Of a stretch of 64,000 bases of DNA, positions 9,804 to 17,628 are shown piece after piece. The translations under genes and the position numbers were made by a program. The notes below the pieces were generated by a model. That model saw only the letters and a program-made list of their open reading frames with translations. It was not told where the DNA came from and made no database searches. The stretch's first letter is position 1, and the number at the start of each line of letters is the position of its first letter. The DNA lies in the NCBI GenBank assembly GCA_017849555.1, contig JAFIGU010000088.1, positions 39,600 to 103,599 of the forward strand, given 5' to 3'. This DNA comes from Sphingomonas sp. Lineage in GTDB: Bacteria; Pseudomonadota; Alphaproteobacteria; Sphingomonadales; Sphingomonadaceae.

Positions 9804-9983
9804 ATGGCCGAACGCTTTGAACGACATCGCCAGCCGTGGCGCCCCGACGAGATCCAGAAGCTCCATACCCTCGCCAAGAAGGGAATGGCGCTGAAAGCGA
9901 TCGCCAAGGCGCTGACGCGCAGCGAGGAATCGGTCAAGGAACGCGCCAAGCTCGACGGCCTGTCGATCGCCAAATTGCACTGA
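9804..9983 (+). CDS. 59-aa hypothetical basic protein (possible small helical DNA-binding protein)
   Basis: A short intact reading frame, MAERFERHRQPWRPDEIQKL onwards, is followed after three bases by the GTG of the next gene, so the two are probably translated together. The middle part (KGMALKAIAKALTRSEESVK) reads like a helix-turn-helix or SANT/Myb-like unit: a W-x-P-D-E-I-x-K-L first helix, then two further helices. The protein is Lys/Arg rich and has no signal peptide. The function is not known. A DNA-binding role is only a guess from the helical pattern. Confidence 0.6.
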   Translation: MAERFERHRQPWRPDEIQKLHTLAKKGMALKAIAKALTRSEESVKERAKLDGLSIAKLH

Positions 9984-9986
9984 GCC

Positions 9987-11171
9987 GTGTCGGCCAAGGA
10001 TTATGACGCGATCGTGCTCGGCGCCGGCGCGGCCGGGCTGATGTGCGCCGCGGTCGCGGGGCAACGCGGCAAGCGCGTCCTGCTGATCGACCACGCCGAC
10101 CGGCCGGGCAAGAAGATCCTCATCTCGGGTGGCGGCCGGTGCAATTTCACCAATATCGGCACCGCACACGATCGCTTCCTTTCCGCCAACCCGCATTTCG
10201 CGCGATCGGCGCTGGCGCGCTATACGCCGGCCGATTTTCTCGATCTGGTCGCGCACCATCGCATCGCCTGGCATGAGAAGACGCTCGGCCAATTGTTCTG
10301 CGACGGCTCGGCGCGGCAGATCGTCGACATGCTGCTCGACGAGGGCGCGCGCGGCGGGGTCGAACTGGCGCTTGGTCACCCGATCGCGGCCATCGATCAT
10401 GCCGATGCGCGGTTCCGGGTGCGCTGGGGCAACCGCTCGGCCGAGGCGCCCGCGCTGGTCGTCGCGACCGGCGGTCCGTCGATCCCCAAGATGGGGGCGA
10501 CGGGCTTCGCTTATGACCTCGCCCGACAATTCCGGCTCAAGGTGGTCGAGCCGCGTCCCGCGCTAGTGCCGCTGACGCTCGGCAACGACGAGCAATTGTT
10601 CCGCACCCTCTCGGGCGTCTCGGCCAATGTCGCCGCGACCGCGGGCAAAGCCGCGTTCCGCGAGGCGGCTCTGTTCACGCACCGCGGGCTTTCCGGGCCG
10701 GCGATCCTGCAAATCTCATCCTACTGGCGCCACGGCGAGGCGGTGACGATCGACTTCCTGCCCGATCGCGCGCCGGGGTGGCTCAAACAGGCCAAACGCG
10801 CGACGCCGCGCGCGACGATGGCGCGCGCGCTCACCGGTGCATTGCCCGAGCGGCTGGTTACCGCGCTGGTCGAGCGCATCGGGCTGAGCGGCGAACTCGC
10901 CAACATTCCCGACGCGAAGCTCGCCGCCGCCGAACAGACGCTCGCCGCGTGGCATTTCACCCCCAATGGCACCGAGGGCTTCGCCAAGGCCGAAGTCACC
11001 GCCGGCGGGGTGAGCACCGCCGGCCTCTCGTCGCAGACGCTGGAGGCGCGCGAAGTGCCCGGCCTGTATTTCATCGGCGAGGCGGTCGACGTCACCGGCT
11101 GGCTCGGCGGCTATAATTTCCAATGGGCCTGGGCGAGCGCACAAGCGGCAGGCCAGGCGCTGGCGGGTTGA
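9987..11171 (+). CDS. NAD(P)/FAD-dependent oxidoreductase, BaiN/HI0933 family
   Basis: A flavoprotein of 394 aa. The dinucleotide-binding motif is AIVLGAGAAGLMCAAVAGQRGK (stated here only as residues about 8-29, core GAGAAG). It is followed by the HI0933 family hallmark KKILISGGGRCNFTN (about 47-61) and GLSGPAILQISSYW near residue 235. The C-terminal GLYFIGEAVDVTGWLGGYNF closes the FAD site. BaiN is a 3-dehydro-bile acid delta(4,6)-reductase, but most members of this family have no known substrate, so only the fold and cofactor are firm. Translation starts at GTG three bases after the 59-aa gene. Confidence 0.88.
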   Translation: MSAKDYDAIVLGAGAAGLMCAAVAGQRGKRVLLIDHADRPGKKILISGGGRCNFTNIGTAHDRFLSANPHFARSALARYTPADFLDLVAHHRIAWHEKTLGQLFCDGSARQIVDMLLDEGARGGVELALGHPIAAIDHADARFRVRWGNRSAEAPALVVATGGPSIPKMGATGFAYDLARQFRLKVVEPRPALVPLTLGNDEQLFRTLSGVSANVAATAGKAAFREAALFTHRGLSGPAILQISSYWRHGEAVTIDFLPDRAPGWLKQAKRATPRATMARALTGALPERLVTALVERIGLSGELANIPDAKLAAAEQTLAAWHFTPNGTEGFAKAEVTAGGVSTAGLSSQTLEAREVPGLYFIGEAVDVTGWLGGYNFQWAWASAQAAGQALAG

Positions 11172-11261
11172 TTACGGAACAATAACAACGCTCGATCGAT
11201 TGGACCTGCGCCTGCCCTGCGGCCGCCGACTGCGCGCGAAGCAGGCAAGGAGGGTCTGCCG

Positions 11262-12773
11262 ATGAGCGAGGAAACGCGGGTTCCCGATCTTGCCGGAGGC
11301 ATCCCCTCGACCGATCTTCCCGAGGGCGCGATGATCGCCGGCACCGTCGGTGACGAGGAGGTGCTGATCGCGCGGGTAGACGGCAGGTTGTTCGCCGTCG
11401 CCGCGCTCTGCACGCATTATCACGGCCCGCTCGTCGACGGGCTGCTGGTCGGCGAAACGGTGCGGTGCCCGTGGCATCATGCGCATTTCTGCCTGCGCAC
11501 CGGCGAGGCGCTCGCCGCGCCGGCGATCGATCCGCTCAAGCGCTGGGCGATCTCCGAAGCCGGTGGCGTGATCCGCGTCGGCGAAGCGCTCGACGAGACC
11601 CCCACCCCGCCGCGCCGCGCGTCGGCAGGCGAGCCGCGCCGGGTGGTGGTGATCGGCGGCGGCGCGGCCGGGTTCGCCGCGGTCGAGATGCTCCGCCGCA
11701 AGGGGTTCGACGGATCGGTGACGATGCTCAGCGCCGATGCCGATGCGCCTTATGACCGGCCGAATTGCTCGAAGGACTATCTCGCCGGCGACGCGCAACC
11801 CGAATGGATGCCGATGCGCGACGCGAGCTGGTACGCCGATCATAACATCGACCTGCGGCTCGGCACCGACGCGGCGGCGCTCGATCCCGTTGCAAAGAGC
11901 GTCACGCTTGGGAACGGGGAGAGCCTCGACTACGACGCACTGCTGATCGCAACCGGCGCGGAGCCGATCCGCCCCCCGATCGCGGGGTTCGACCGGCCGG
12001 ACGCCTACGTCCTGCGCAGCCTGCGCGACGCCGATGCGATCATCGCCGCCGCCGGGCAGGCCAAATGCGTCGCGGTGGTCGGCGCGAGCTTCATCGCACT
12101 CGAAACCGCCGCGGCGCTCCGTGCGCGGGGCCTCGAGGTGCATGTCGCCGCGCCCGAGGCGATCCCGCTGGCGCGGGTGATGGGCGACGACATCGGCCGT
12201 TGGGTGCGTGGACTACATGAGCAGGCGGGCGTCGTCTTCCATCTCGGGCACGGCGTCACCGGGTGGAGCGACGGGCGGCTGGCGCTGGACGACGGGACGG
12301 CGATCGACGCTGATTTCCTGGTGCTCGGCATGGGGGTGCGCCCGCGCGTCGCGCTGGCCGAGGCGGCCGGGCTGGCGGTCGATCGCGGCATCATGGTCGA
12401 CGCGCAGCTACGCGCCAGCGCGCCGGGCATCTATGCCGCCGGCGATGTCGCGCGCTTTCCCGATCCGCATAACGGCCAGCCGATCCGCATCGAACATTGG
12501 GTCCACGCCGAGCGCCAGGGGCAGCATGTCGCGCGGGCGATCCTTGGCGACGCGGCGCCGTTCACCGATCCGCCCTATTTCTGGAGCGTCCATCCCGGTG
12601 CGGAGATCCGCTATATCGGGCACGCCGAGGCGTTCGATCCGCCGCACGTCGGCGGGTCGCTCGCGCATCACGACGCCGAGGTCGCGTTCGCCAGCGGCGG
12701 CCGGCTGCTCGCGCTCGCCACGGTGGGGCGCGATCGGCGCTCGCTGAAGATCGGGGTTGAGCTGACCGTCTAG
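11262..12773 (+). CDS. Rieske [2Fe-2S] domain fused to FAD/NAD reductase (AIF-like / ferredoxin reductase family)
   Basis: A two-part redox protein of 503 aa. Residues about 10-105 form a Rieske domain with the cluster ligands CTH (about 50-52) and CPWHH (about 68-72). Residues 125-503 form a reductase with FAD motif VVVIGGGAAGFAAVEML, the family block YDRPNCSKDYLAG, an NAD motif VAVVGASFIALETAAAL and the second FAD motif IYAAGDVARFPD. This layout matches apoptosis-inducing factor-like proteins and reductases of ring-hydroxylating dioxygenases. No dioxygenase or ferredoxin partner gene is nearby, so the electron acceptor is unknown. Confidence 0.9.
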   Translation: MSEETRVPDLAGGIPSTDLPEGAMIAGTVGDEEVLIARVDGRLFAVAALCTHYHGPLVDGLLVGETVRCPWHHAHFCLRTGEALAAPAIDPLKRWAISEAGGVIRVGEALDETPTPPRRASAGEPRRVVVIGGGAAGFAAVEMLRRKGFDGSVTMLSADADAPYDRPNCSKDYLAGDAQPEWMPMRDASWYADHNIDLRLGTDAAALDPVAKSVTLGNGESLDYDALLIATGAEPIRPPIAGFDRPDAYVLRSLRDADAIIAAAGQAKCVAVVGASFIALETAAALRARGLEVHVAAPEAIPLARVMGDDIGRWVRGLHEQAGVVFHLGHGVTGWSDGRLALDDGTAIDADFLVLGMGVRPRVALAEAAGLAVDRGIMVDAQLRASAPGIYAAGDVARFPDPHNGQPIRIEHWVHAERQGQHVARAILGDAAPFTDPPYFWSVHPGAEIRYIGHAEAFDPPHVGGSLAHHDAEVAFASGGRLLALATVGRDRRSLKIGVELTV

Positions 12774-12889
12774 GACGGGGCACGCGCAAAGTTCACGAAG
12801 TTCACACGAGTAGCGCGTGCCGCGAGGGTGGCCGATTTTAGATAAATATATGCAAAATAATAGCTTATGCCGTATTTCGCAGACGAGCC

Positions 12890-12929
12890 GTTCGCCCCGG
12901 ACGCCCTTCGACAAGCTCAGGGCGAATGG
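12890..12929. repeat. REP-like repeat overlapping the end of the uracil-DNA glycosylase gene
   Basis: CCCTTCGACAAGCTCAGGGC (from 12904) is the same core as the repeat at 4677-4703, here preceded by TTCGCCC, which can pair with GGGCGAA. The stop codon of the minus-strand glycosylase gene (12917-12919) lies inside the repeat, so the last codons of that gene are made from repeat sequence. Confidence 0.7.
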
Positions 12930-13537
12930 CGGAGAGATGAGTCGGACTTTATCTGCGCCATAGCCCCAACCGTCGCGCGGATCGCCGGGATCAGTTCCGC
13001 CTCGAACCACGGATTCTTGACCAGCCACGGCTGGTTGCGCGGCGACGGATGCGGCAAGGGCAGCCAGCCCGACGCCAGATAATCGCGCCAGCTGCGCACC
13101 GTCTCGCCGAGCGTCGCCTTGCGCATACCGCCCAGATAATGCGCCTGCGCATAATGCCCGACCAATATCGTGAGCTCGATATGCGGCAGCGCGGCATTGA
13201 GCCGATCATGCCAGCGCGGCGCGCATTCGCGACGCGGCGGCATATCGCCCGACGCCGCCTTGCCGGGATAGCAGAAGCCCATCGGGATGATCGCGACCTT
13301 CGCGGGATCGTAGAATTGCGCCGGCGCCAGCCCCAGCCAGTCGCGCAGGCGAACCCCGGAGGCATCGTCCCACGGCACCCCGCTTTGATGCACCTTGCGC
13401 CCCGGCGCCTGCCCGACGATCCTGAGCCGCGCGGCAGGATCGGCCTGCACCACCGGACGCGGGCCGAGCGGGAGATCGTCCGCGCACCGCCGGCACGCGC
13501 GGATATCCGCCAGAAGCTGGACGAAGGGATCGGACAT
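12917..13537 (-). CDS. Uracil-DNA glycosylase family protein with probable [4Fe-4S] cluster
   Basis: A 206-aa base-excision repair enzyme of the UDG superfamily. Motif 1 is VGQAPG (residues 41-46), in the position of the GEAPG of family 4, and is followed by GVPWDDASGVRLRDWLG. The second active-site block is LPHPSPRNQPW near residue 177. Four cysteines at 15, 18, 89 and 105 give the spacing C-x2-C-x70-C-x15-C, matching the Fe-S binding pattern of family 4 and 5 enzymes. I chose the ATG at 13537 because the frame further upstream lies inside the MerR gene. It is the last gene of a three-gene minus-strand unit. Its C-terminus (about residues 201-206) is encoded by a REP-like repeat. Confidence 0.85.
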   Translation of the reverse strand: MSDPFVQLLADIRACRRCADDLPLGPRPVVQADPAARLRIVGQAPGRKVHQSGVPWDDASGVRLRDWLGLAPAQFYDPAKVAIIPMGFCYPGKAASGDMPPRRECAPRWHDRLNAALPHIELTILVGHYAQAHYLGGMRKATLGETVRSWRDYLASGWLPLPHPSPRNQPWLVKNPWFEAELIPAIRATVGAMAQIKSDSSLRHSP

Positions 13538-13575
13538 GCCGGGCAATGTCGGTGTCGCCGCGCGCAACGACAAGC

Positions 13576-13980
13576 TCAGCTGACCGGTTGTGCCGCCTGC
13601 CGCTCGGCGATCGCGGCGAGCGCCTGCCGCTCGATCGCCTCGAGCTCGACCAATGTCATCGTCAGCGCCTCGCGCTGCGCGACCAGCTCGTCGATCCGCC
13701 CGCGGCACCGTTCGGCAAGCGTCGCCAATTGCTCGATATGCTGCGGATCGGCGTCGTATAGATCGAGGAATTCCTTGATGTCGCGCAACGTGAAGCCGAG
13801 CCTTTTGCCGCGCAGGATCAGCTTCATCCGCGCGGTCTCGCGCCGGGTATAGATACGCGCATTGCCGACGCGGCACGGCGCGATCAGCCCGCGATCCTCG
13901 TACAGCCTCAGCGCGCGCGGCGTGATGCCGAGGCTGGTCGCGACATCCTGTATCCCGCGCAGATCGTCTTGCTGTTCCAC
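13576..13980 (-). CDS. MerR family regulator, LiuR-like
   Basis: A 134-aa DNA-binding protein. The N-terminal winged helix reads GITPRALRLYEDRGLIAP (about residues 18-35), followed by YTRRETARMKLILRGKRLGF and a C-terminal coiled coil (residues about 75-125) for dimerisation. The block RMKLILRGKRLGFTLRDIKEF is that of LiuR-type regulators, which control branched-chain amino acid and acyl-CoA breakdown. It lacks the metal-binding cysteines of metal-sensing MerR members (its few Cys are not in the C-terminal loop). The GTG start overlaps the ligase stop by one base, so regulator and ligase are co-transcribed. Confidence 0.88.
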   Translation of the reverse strand: MEQQDDLRGIQDVATSLGITPRALRLYEDRGLIAPCRVGNARIYTRRETARMKLILRGKRLGFTLRDIKEFLDLYDADPQHIEQLATLAERCRGRIDELVAQREALTMTLVELEAIERQALAAIAERQAAQPVS

Positions 13981-15659
13981 TATTGTCCGCCCCCTCCCCC
14001 GAGCGCCGCCCCGCGGCCTTTGCTTTCTTCGACCAGCTCCTTCTTCGAAAGCTTGCCGATCAGTGTCTTGGGCAGAGCATCGCGAATTTCGATGTCATGG
14101 GGAAGCTCGATCTTGCTCACCTTGTCGGCAAGGAAGGCACGCAATTCCCCCGGCGTCGCGCTCGCCCCGGGCTTGAGCGTGACGAAGCCCTTGGGCGATT
14201 GGCCGCGATATTGATCGTCGACCCCGATCACCACCGCCTCGGCCACCGCGGGATGCTCGTACAGCGCATCCTCGATCACCCGCGGATAGACGTTATAGCC
14301 GCTGCTGATGATCACATCCTTGATGCGATCGACGATGAACAGATAGCCGTCGGGATCGAGATAGCCCACGTCCCCGGTGCGCAGCGCGCCGTCGACGAAC
14401 ACCTTGCGGGTTTCGTCGTCGCGCCCCCAATAGCCCTTCATCACCTGCGGCCCGCGCGCGCAGATCTCGCCGCGCTCGCCCTCGGGGCAGAGCCGGGCGG
14501 GATCGGCAAGATCGCGGATTTCGATCGTCGTGCCGGGAAACGGCACCCCGGCCGATCCCGCGCGCGCCGGGCCGTCGATCGGGTTGCAGGTGATGATCGG
14601 CGAGGCTTCGGACAGGCCGTAGCCCTCGACCAGCCGCGCGCCGGTGGTGCGGGTGAAGGCGTCATGCACCTCGGCCGGCAGCGGCGCGCCACCCGAAATA
14701 CACGCGCGGATATTTGAGAGGTCGATCGACCGCGTCGCCGCGACGCCGGCGATCGCGCCAAAGATCGTCGGCACCGCGGGGAAGAAGGTGGGGCGCGTCC
14801 GCGCGATCGTCTTGAGCGCATCCTCCAGCCGGAACCGCGGCATCAGGATCATCTGCGCGCCGACCCGGATCGAGAAGCTGAGCACCGTTGTCAGCGCAAA
14901 GACGTGGAACAGCGGCAGCACGCCGAGCACGCGATCCTGCGTCGCGCTTTCGCCGCCGACATGGACGACCATCGCATCGGCATTGGCGACGAGATTGGCG
15001 TGGGTCAGCATCGCCGCCTTGGGCAGCCCGGTGGTCCCGCCGGTATATTGCAGCACCGCCACCCCATCGGGCGACACCGCCACGGGCGTCGGCTCCCCGC
15101 GCCTCGCCACCATATCGTGATAGGTGATATGCTGCGGCCCGTGCCGGGCGGGCGCGATGTCCTTCCGCCGGAACAGGCGATAGGCGATGCGCTGGAGCGT
15201 CGGCAGCCCCTCCGCGATCGCGCAGGTAATGACGTGCTGGACGCCGAGCTCGGCCGCGACCGCCGAGACGCGCGCGTGGACATCGGTAAGATCGCAGGTC
15301 GCGATCACCTGCGCCCCCGAATCCTCGAGCAGATGGTGAAGCTCACGCTCGACATAGAGCGGGTTCACATTGACGACGACCCCGCCGAGCCGCAGCGTCG
15401 CGAGGAACAGGATCGGATAATGCGGCATGTTGGGCATGCACAGCGCGACCCGCGTGCCCGCTCCGACGCCGAGGTCCTGCAATCCCGCCGCCGCGTGCCG
15501 GACGGCTTCGGCAAGCTCGGCATAGCTCGTCACCCGCCCCATGAAGTCGATCGCGGCCCATTCAGGGTGTTTCAGCACGGTGGCGTCGAACAGGTCGGTA
15601 AGCGGGCGCGGCGTCGAATCGAGTCGGGCACCTGTCGCAATTGCCTGTTTCGTCACCAT
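13980..15659 (-). CDS. Long-chain fatty acid-CoA ligase (AMP-binding, FadD-like)
   Basis: An acyl-activating enzyme of 559 aa that joins a carboxylic acid to CoA using ATP through an acyl-adenylate. The P-loop-like A3 motif is YTGGTTGLPKAAMLTH (about residue 198), A5 is LVEGYGLSEASP, and A8 is TGDVGYLDPDGYLFIVDRIK followed by the hinge and a catalytic Lys in LIGKLSKKEL near the end. I chose the ATG at 15659, with GGGAGA just upstream. The frame continues upstream to 16241 but that part runs over an intergenic region and the opposite gene. A FadL-type porin lies 0.6 kb away on the other strand, supporting a role in uptake and activation of hydrophobic acids. Confidence 0.93.
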   Translation of the reverse strand: MVTKQAIATGARLDSTPRPLTDLFDATVLKHPEWAAIDFMGRVTSYAELAEAVRHAAAGLQDLGVGAGTRVALCMPNMPHYPILFLATLRLGGVVVNVNPLYVERELHHLLEDSGAQVIATCDLTDVHARVSAVAAELGVQHVITCAIAEGLPTLQRIAYRLFRRKDIAPARHGPQHITYHDMVARRGEPTPVAVSPDGVAVLQYTGGTTGLPKAAMLTHANLVANADAMVVHVGGESATQDRVLGVLPLFHVFALTTVLSFSIRVGAQMILMPRFRLEDALKTIARTRPTFFPAVPTIFGAIAGVAATRSIDLSNIRACISGGAPLPAEVHDAFTRTTGARLVEGYGLSEASPIITCNPIDGPARAGSAGVPFPGTTIEIRDLADPARLCPEGERGEICARGPQVMKGYWGRDDETRKVFVDGALRTGDVGYLDPDGYLFIVDRIKDVIISSGYNVYPRVIEDALYEHPAVAEAVVIGVDDQYRGQSPKGFVTLKPGASATPGELRAFLADKVSKIELPHDIEIRDALPKTLIGKLSKKELVEESKGRGAALGGGGGQ

Positions 15660-15818
15660 TTTCTCTCCCGTGCTCGACGCAATTCGCCACCGTTTGCCGC
15701 AGCTCGTCACAAATCGGTTGTCGACCGATCGGCTCTTGCCTATGCGACCTGACCTATAGGGAAGATAGAATACCAATAGGTCACCCGCAATCACGTCGTT
15801 CGAGGAAGGGAGAGGAAA

Positions 15819-16226
15819 ATGATCGCGACGACTCTGCTGGCACTGGCGGCGGCGGGCAGCGCCACCCCCGATGCGGTGATCGGCCGCTGGCGCACCGAAA
15901 CCAAGAACGGCATCGTCGAAATCCAGCGCTGCGGCGCATCGATTTGCGGCCGGCTGGTCACCTCGGACAAATTGCGCACCGATCCCGCGCTCAAGGATCT
16001 CAACAACCGCGACGAAAGCCTGCGCAACCGGCCGCTCAAGGGGCTGATGATCCTCAGCGGCTTTACCCAATCCGCCGACGGCTGGAGCGGCGGCAAGATC
16101 TACAACGCCGACGACGGGCGCACCTATAGCGCCAAGGTCACGCCGCTCGGCGCCGACAGGCTCAGCGTGCGCGGCTGCGTCTTCGTGCCCTTGTGCAAGA
16201 CGCAGACTTGGGTCCGTGTCAATTGA
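15819..16226 (+). CDS. DUF2147 family secreted protein
   Basis: A 135-aa protein with a short signal-like N-terminus (MIATTLLALAAAGSATP). It has the DUF2147 pattern: VIGRWRTE near residue 20, IVEIQRCGASICGRLV around 32-47, NPLKG-like NRPLKGLMILSGF at about 69-81, DGWSGGKIYNADDGRTYSAK at 87-106, and a C-terminal TWVRV. Members are small beta-barrel, lipocalin-like periplasmic proteins of unknown function. Two Cys pairs (C38/C43 and C118/C124, approximate) could form disulfides. It is divergent from the acyl-CoA ligase and upstream of the FadL-type porin gene. Confidence 0.85.
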   Translation: MIATTLLALAAAGSATPDAVIGRWRTETKNGIVEIQRCGASICGRLVTSDKLRTDPALKDLNNRDESLRNRPLKGLMILSGFTQSADGWSGGKIYNADDGRTYSAKVTPLGADRLSVRGCVFVPLCKTQTWVRVN

Positions 16227-16276
16227 GCCAATCTCTCCCAAAAGTTCGAGTGAAGCGTAAGCGTAAAGGAGTAAGC

Positions 16277-17578
16277 ATGTCCCCCTCCCTCAAAGTTTCC
16301 ATTGCCGCCGGCGCGTTCGCCTCAATGTTCGCCTTGGTCGGGCAGGCCAATGCCCAGGCCTTCTATCTGCAGGAGCAATCCGCGCGCGGCGCCGGCCGCG
16401 CCTTTTCGGGCGAGGTCGCCGATACCGGCGCGGCGTCCTTGTGGTGGAACCCGGCGGCGATCGCCGACGCCGAGGGGATCGAGGGGACGTTGAGCGCCTC
16501 CGCGATCCTGCCGCGCGGCCAGGTGGTCGATCGCGGAACGGTGATCGTGCGCCCCGCGCAAGGCCCAGCGCCAGTCGGCGGCGACGCGGTGTCGCGCAAC
16601 CCGATCAACAACGGGGTGCTGCCGTCGGGCGCGTTCGTCGCGCCGCTCGCGCGCGGCGTGGTCTTCGGCCTCGCGGTGACCTCGCCGTACAGCTTCACCA
16701 CCGATTACAGCAGCTCGAGCTGGGCGCGCTATTCCGCCGATCGCACCCGGCTGCGCACGGTCGATATCCAGCCGTCGCTGGCGGTCGCGCTGACCGACTG
16801 GCTGCGCGTCGGCGGCGCGGTCAACGTCGAATATACCGACGCCTCGCTCAGCAATAAGTTGCCCAACCTGTCCGCCGCGCTGCCCGACGGCGAGCAGAAG
16901 CTGTCGGGCGACGGCTGGGATGTCGGCTGGACCGCCGGGCTGCAGATGCACAATGATTTCGCGACCGTCGGCATCGCCTATAAGTCAGCGATCAAGCACA
17001 ATCTGAAGGGCGATCTCACTGTCTCGGGGCTGCTCGGGCCGCTGGCGGGATCGAACATGTCGCTCTCGGGCGTCCGCGCGAGCTTCTACACCCCGGCGCA
17101 GATCATCGTCGGCGGGCGTTTCCGCGCGACCAAGGCGCTGACGCTCAACGCGCAGGCGGTGCGCTATACCTGGAGCAAGTTCGACGCGATCGGGCTCGGC
17201 GCGCCGCTCAACACCGCGATCCCGGAAAATTACCGCGATAGCTGGAGCCTCGCCGGTGGCATCGATTATGCGGTCTCCCCCGCGCTCACGCTGCGCGCCG
17301 GCGTCCAGCGCGCGCTCACCCCGACGCAGGACGGCGAACGCGACGCGCGCGTCCCCGATGCCAATCGCTGGAATTACGGCGTCGGCGCGAGCTATGCGGT
17401 CAACCGTCATTTCACCGTCGATGCGGCGGCGAATTATGTCGATTTCACCGATTCCTCGATCGACCGCATCACCGCGGCCTATGTCGGGACCCCGGCGCAG
17501 ACGCCGATCCTGACCAACGGCGAGCTGCAGAAGGCCCACGCCTTCGTCTTGTCGCTCGGCGCGCGGATGGCACTCTGA
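16277..17578 (+). CDS. FadL/OMPP1-type outer-membrane porin
   Basis: A 14-strand-type outer-membrane channel of 433 aa for hydrophobic molecules such as fatty acids. The signal peptide (MSPSLKVSIAAGAFASMFAL to NAQA) leads straight into AFYLQEQSARGAGRAFSGEV, the N-terminal hatch of FadL with its NPA-like segment SLWWNPAAIADAEG at about residues 53-66. ATG at 16277 has AAAGGAG just upstream. The acyl-CoA ligase on the other strand would activate what it lets in. It is convergent with the MFS gene behind a strong shared hairpin. Confidence 0.93.
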   Translation: MSPSLKVSIAAGAFASMFALVGQANAQAFYLQEQSARGAGRAFSGEVADTGAASLWWNPAAIADAEGIEGTLSASAILPRGQVVDRGTVIVRPAQGPAPVGGDAVSRNPINNGVLPSGAFVAPLARGVVFGLAVTSPYSFTTDYSSSSWARYSADRTRLRTVDIQPSLAVALTDWLRVGGAVNVEYTDASLSNKLPNLSAALPDGEQKLSGDGWDVGWTAGLQMHNDFATVGIAYKSAIKHNLKGDLTVSGLLGPLAGSNMSLSGVRASFYTPAQIIVGGRFRATKALTLNAQAVRYTWSKFDAIGLGAPLNTAIPENYRDSWSLAGGIDYAVSPALTLRAGVQRALTPTQDGERDARVPDANRWNYGVGASYAVNRHFTVDAAANYVDFTDSSIDRITAAYVGTPAQTPILTNGELQKAHAFVLSLGARMAL

Positions 17579-17583
17579 CGGCA

Positions 17584-17628
17584 CGGCCGCGCGGCGTGGG
17601 CTGACCGTCAGTCCGCGCCGCGCGGCCG
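17584..17628. terminator. Bidirectional terminator hairpin between porin and MFS genes
   Basis: CGGCCGCGCGGCG (17584-17596) and CGCCGCGCGGCCG (17616-17628) form a perfect 13-bp stem with a 19-base loop. It lies between two convergent genes and its right arm is inside the last codons of the minus-strand MFS gene. Confidence 0.7.

Noticed and set aside
15660-16241. Upstream extension of the acyl-CoA ligase frame
   Set aside because: It crosses the DUF2147 gene and the divergent promoter region. The family N-terminus starts at the ATG at 15659 with a ribosome site.
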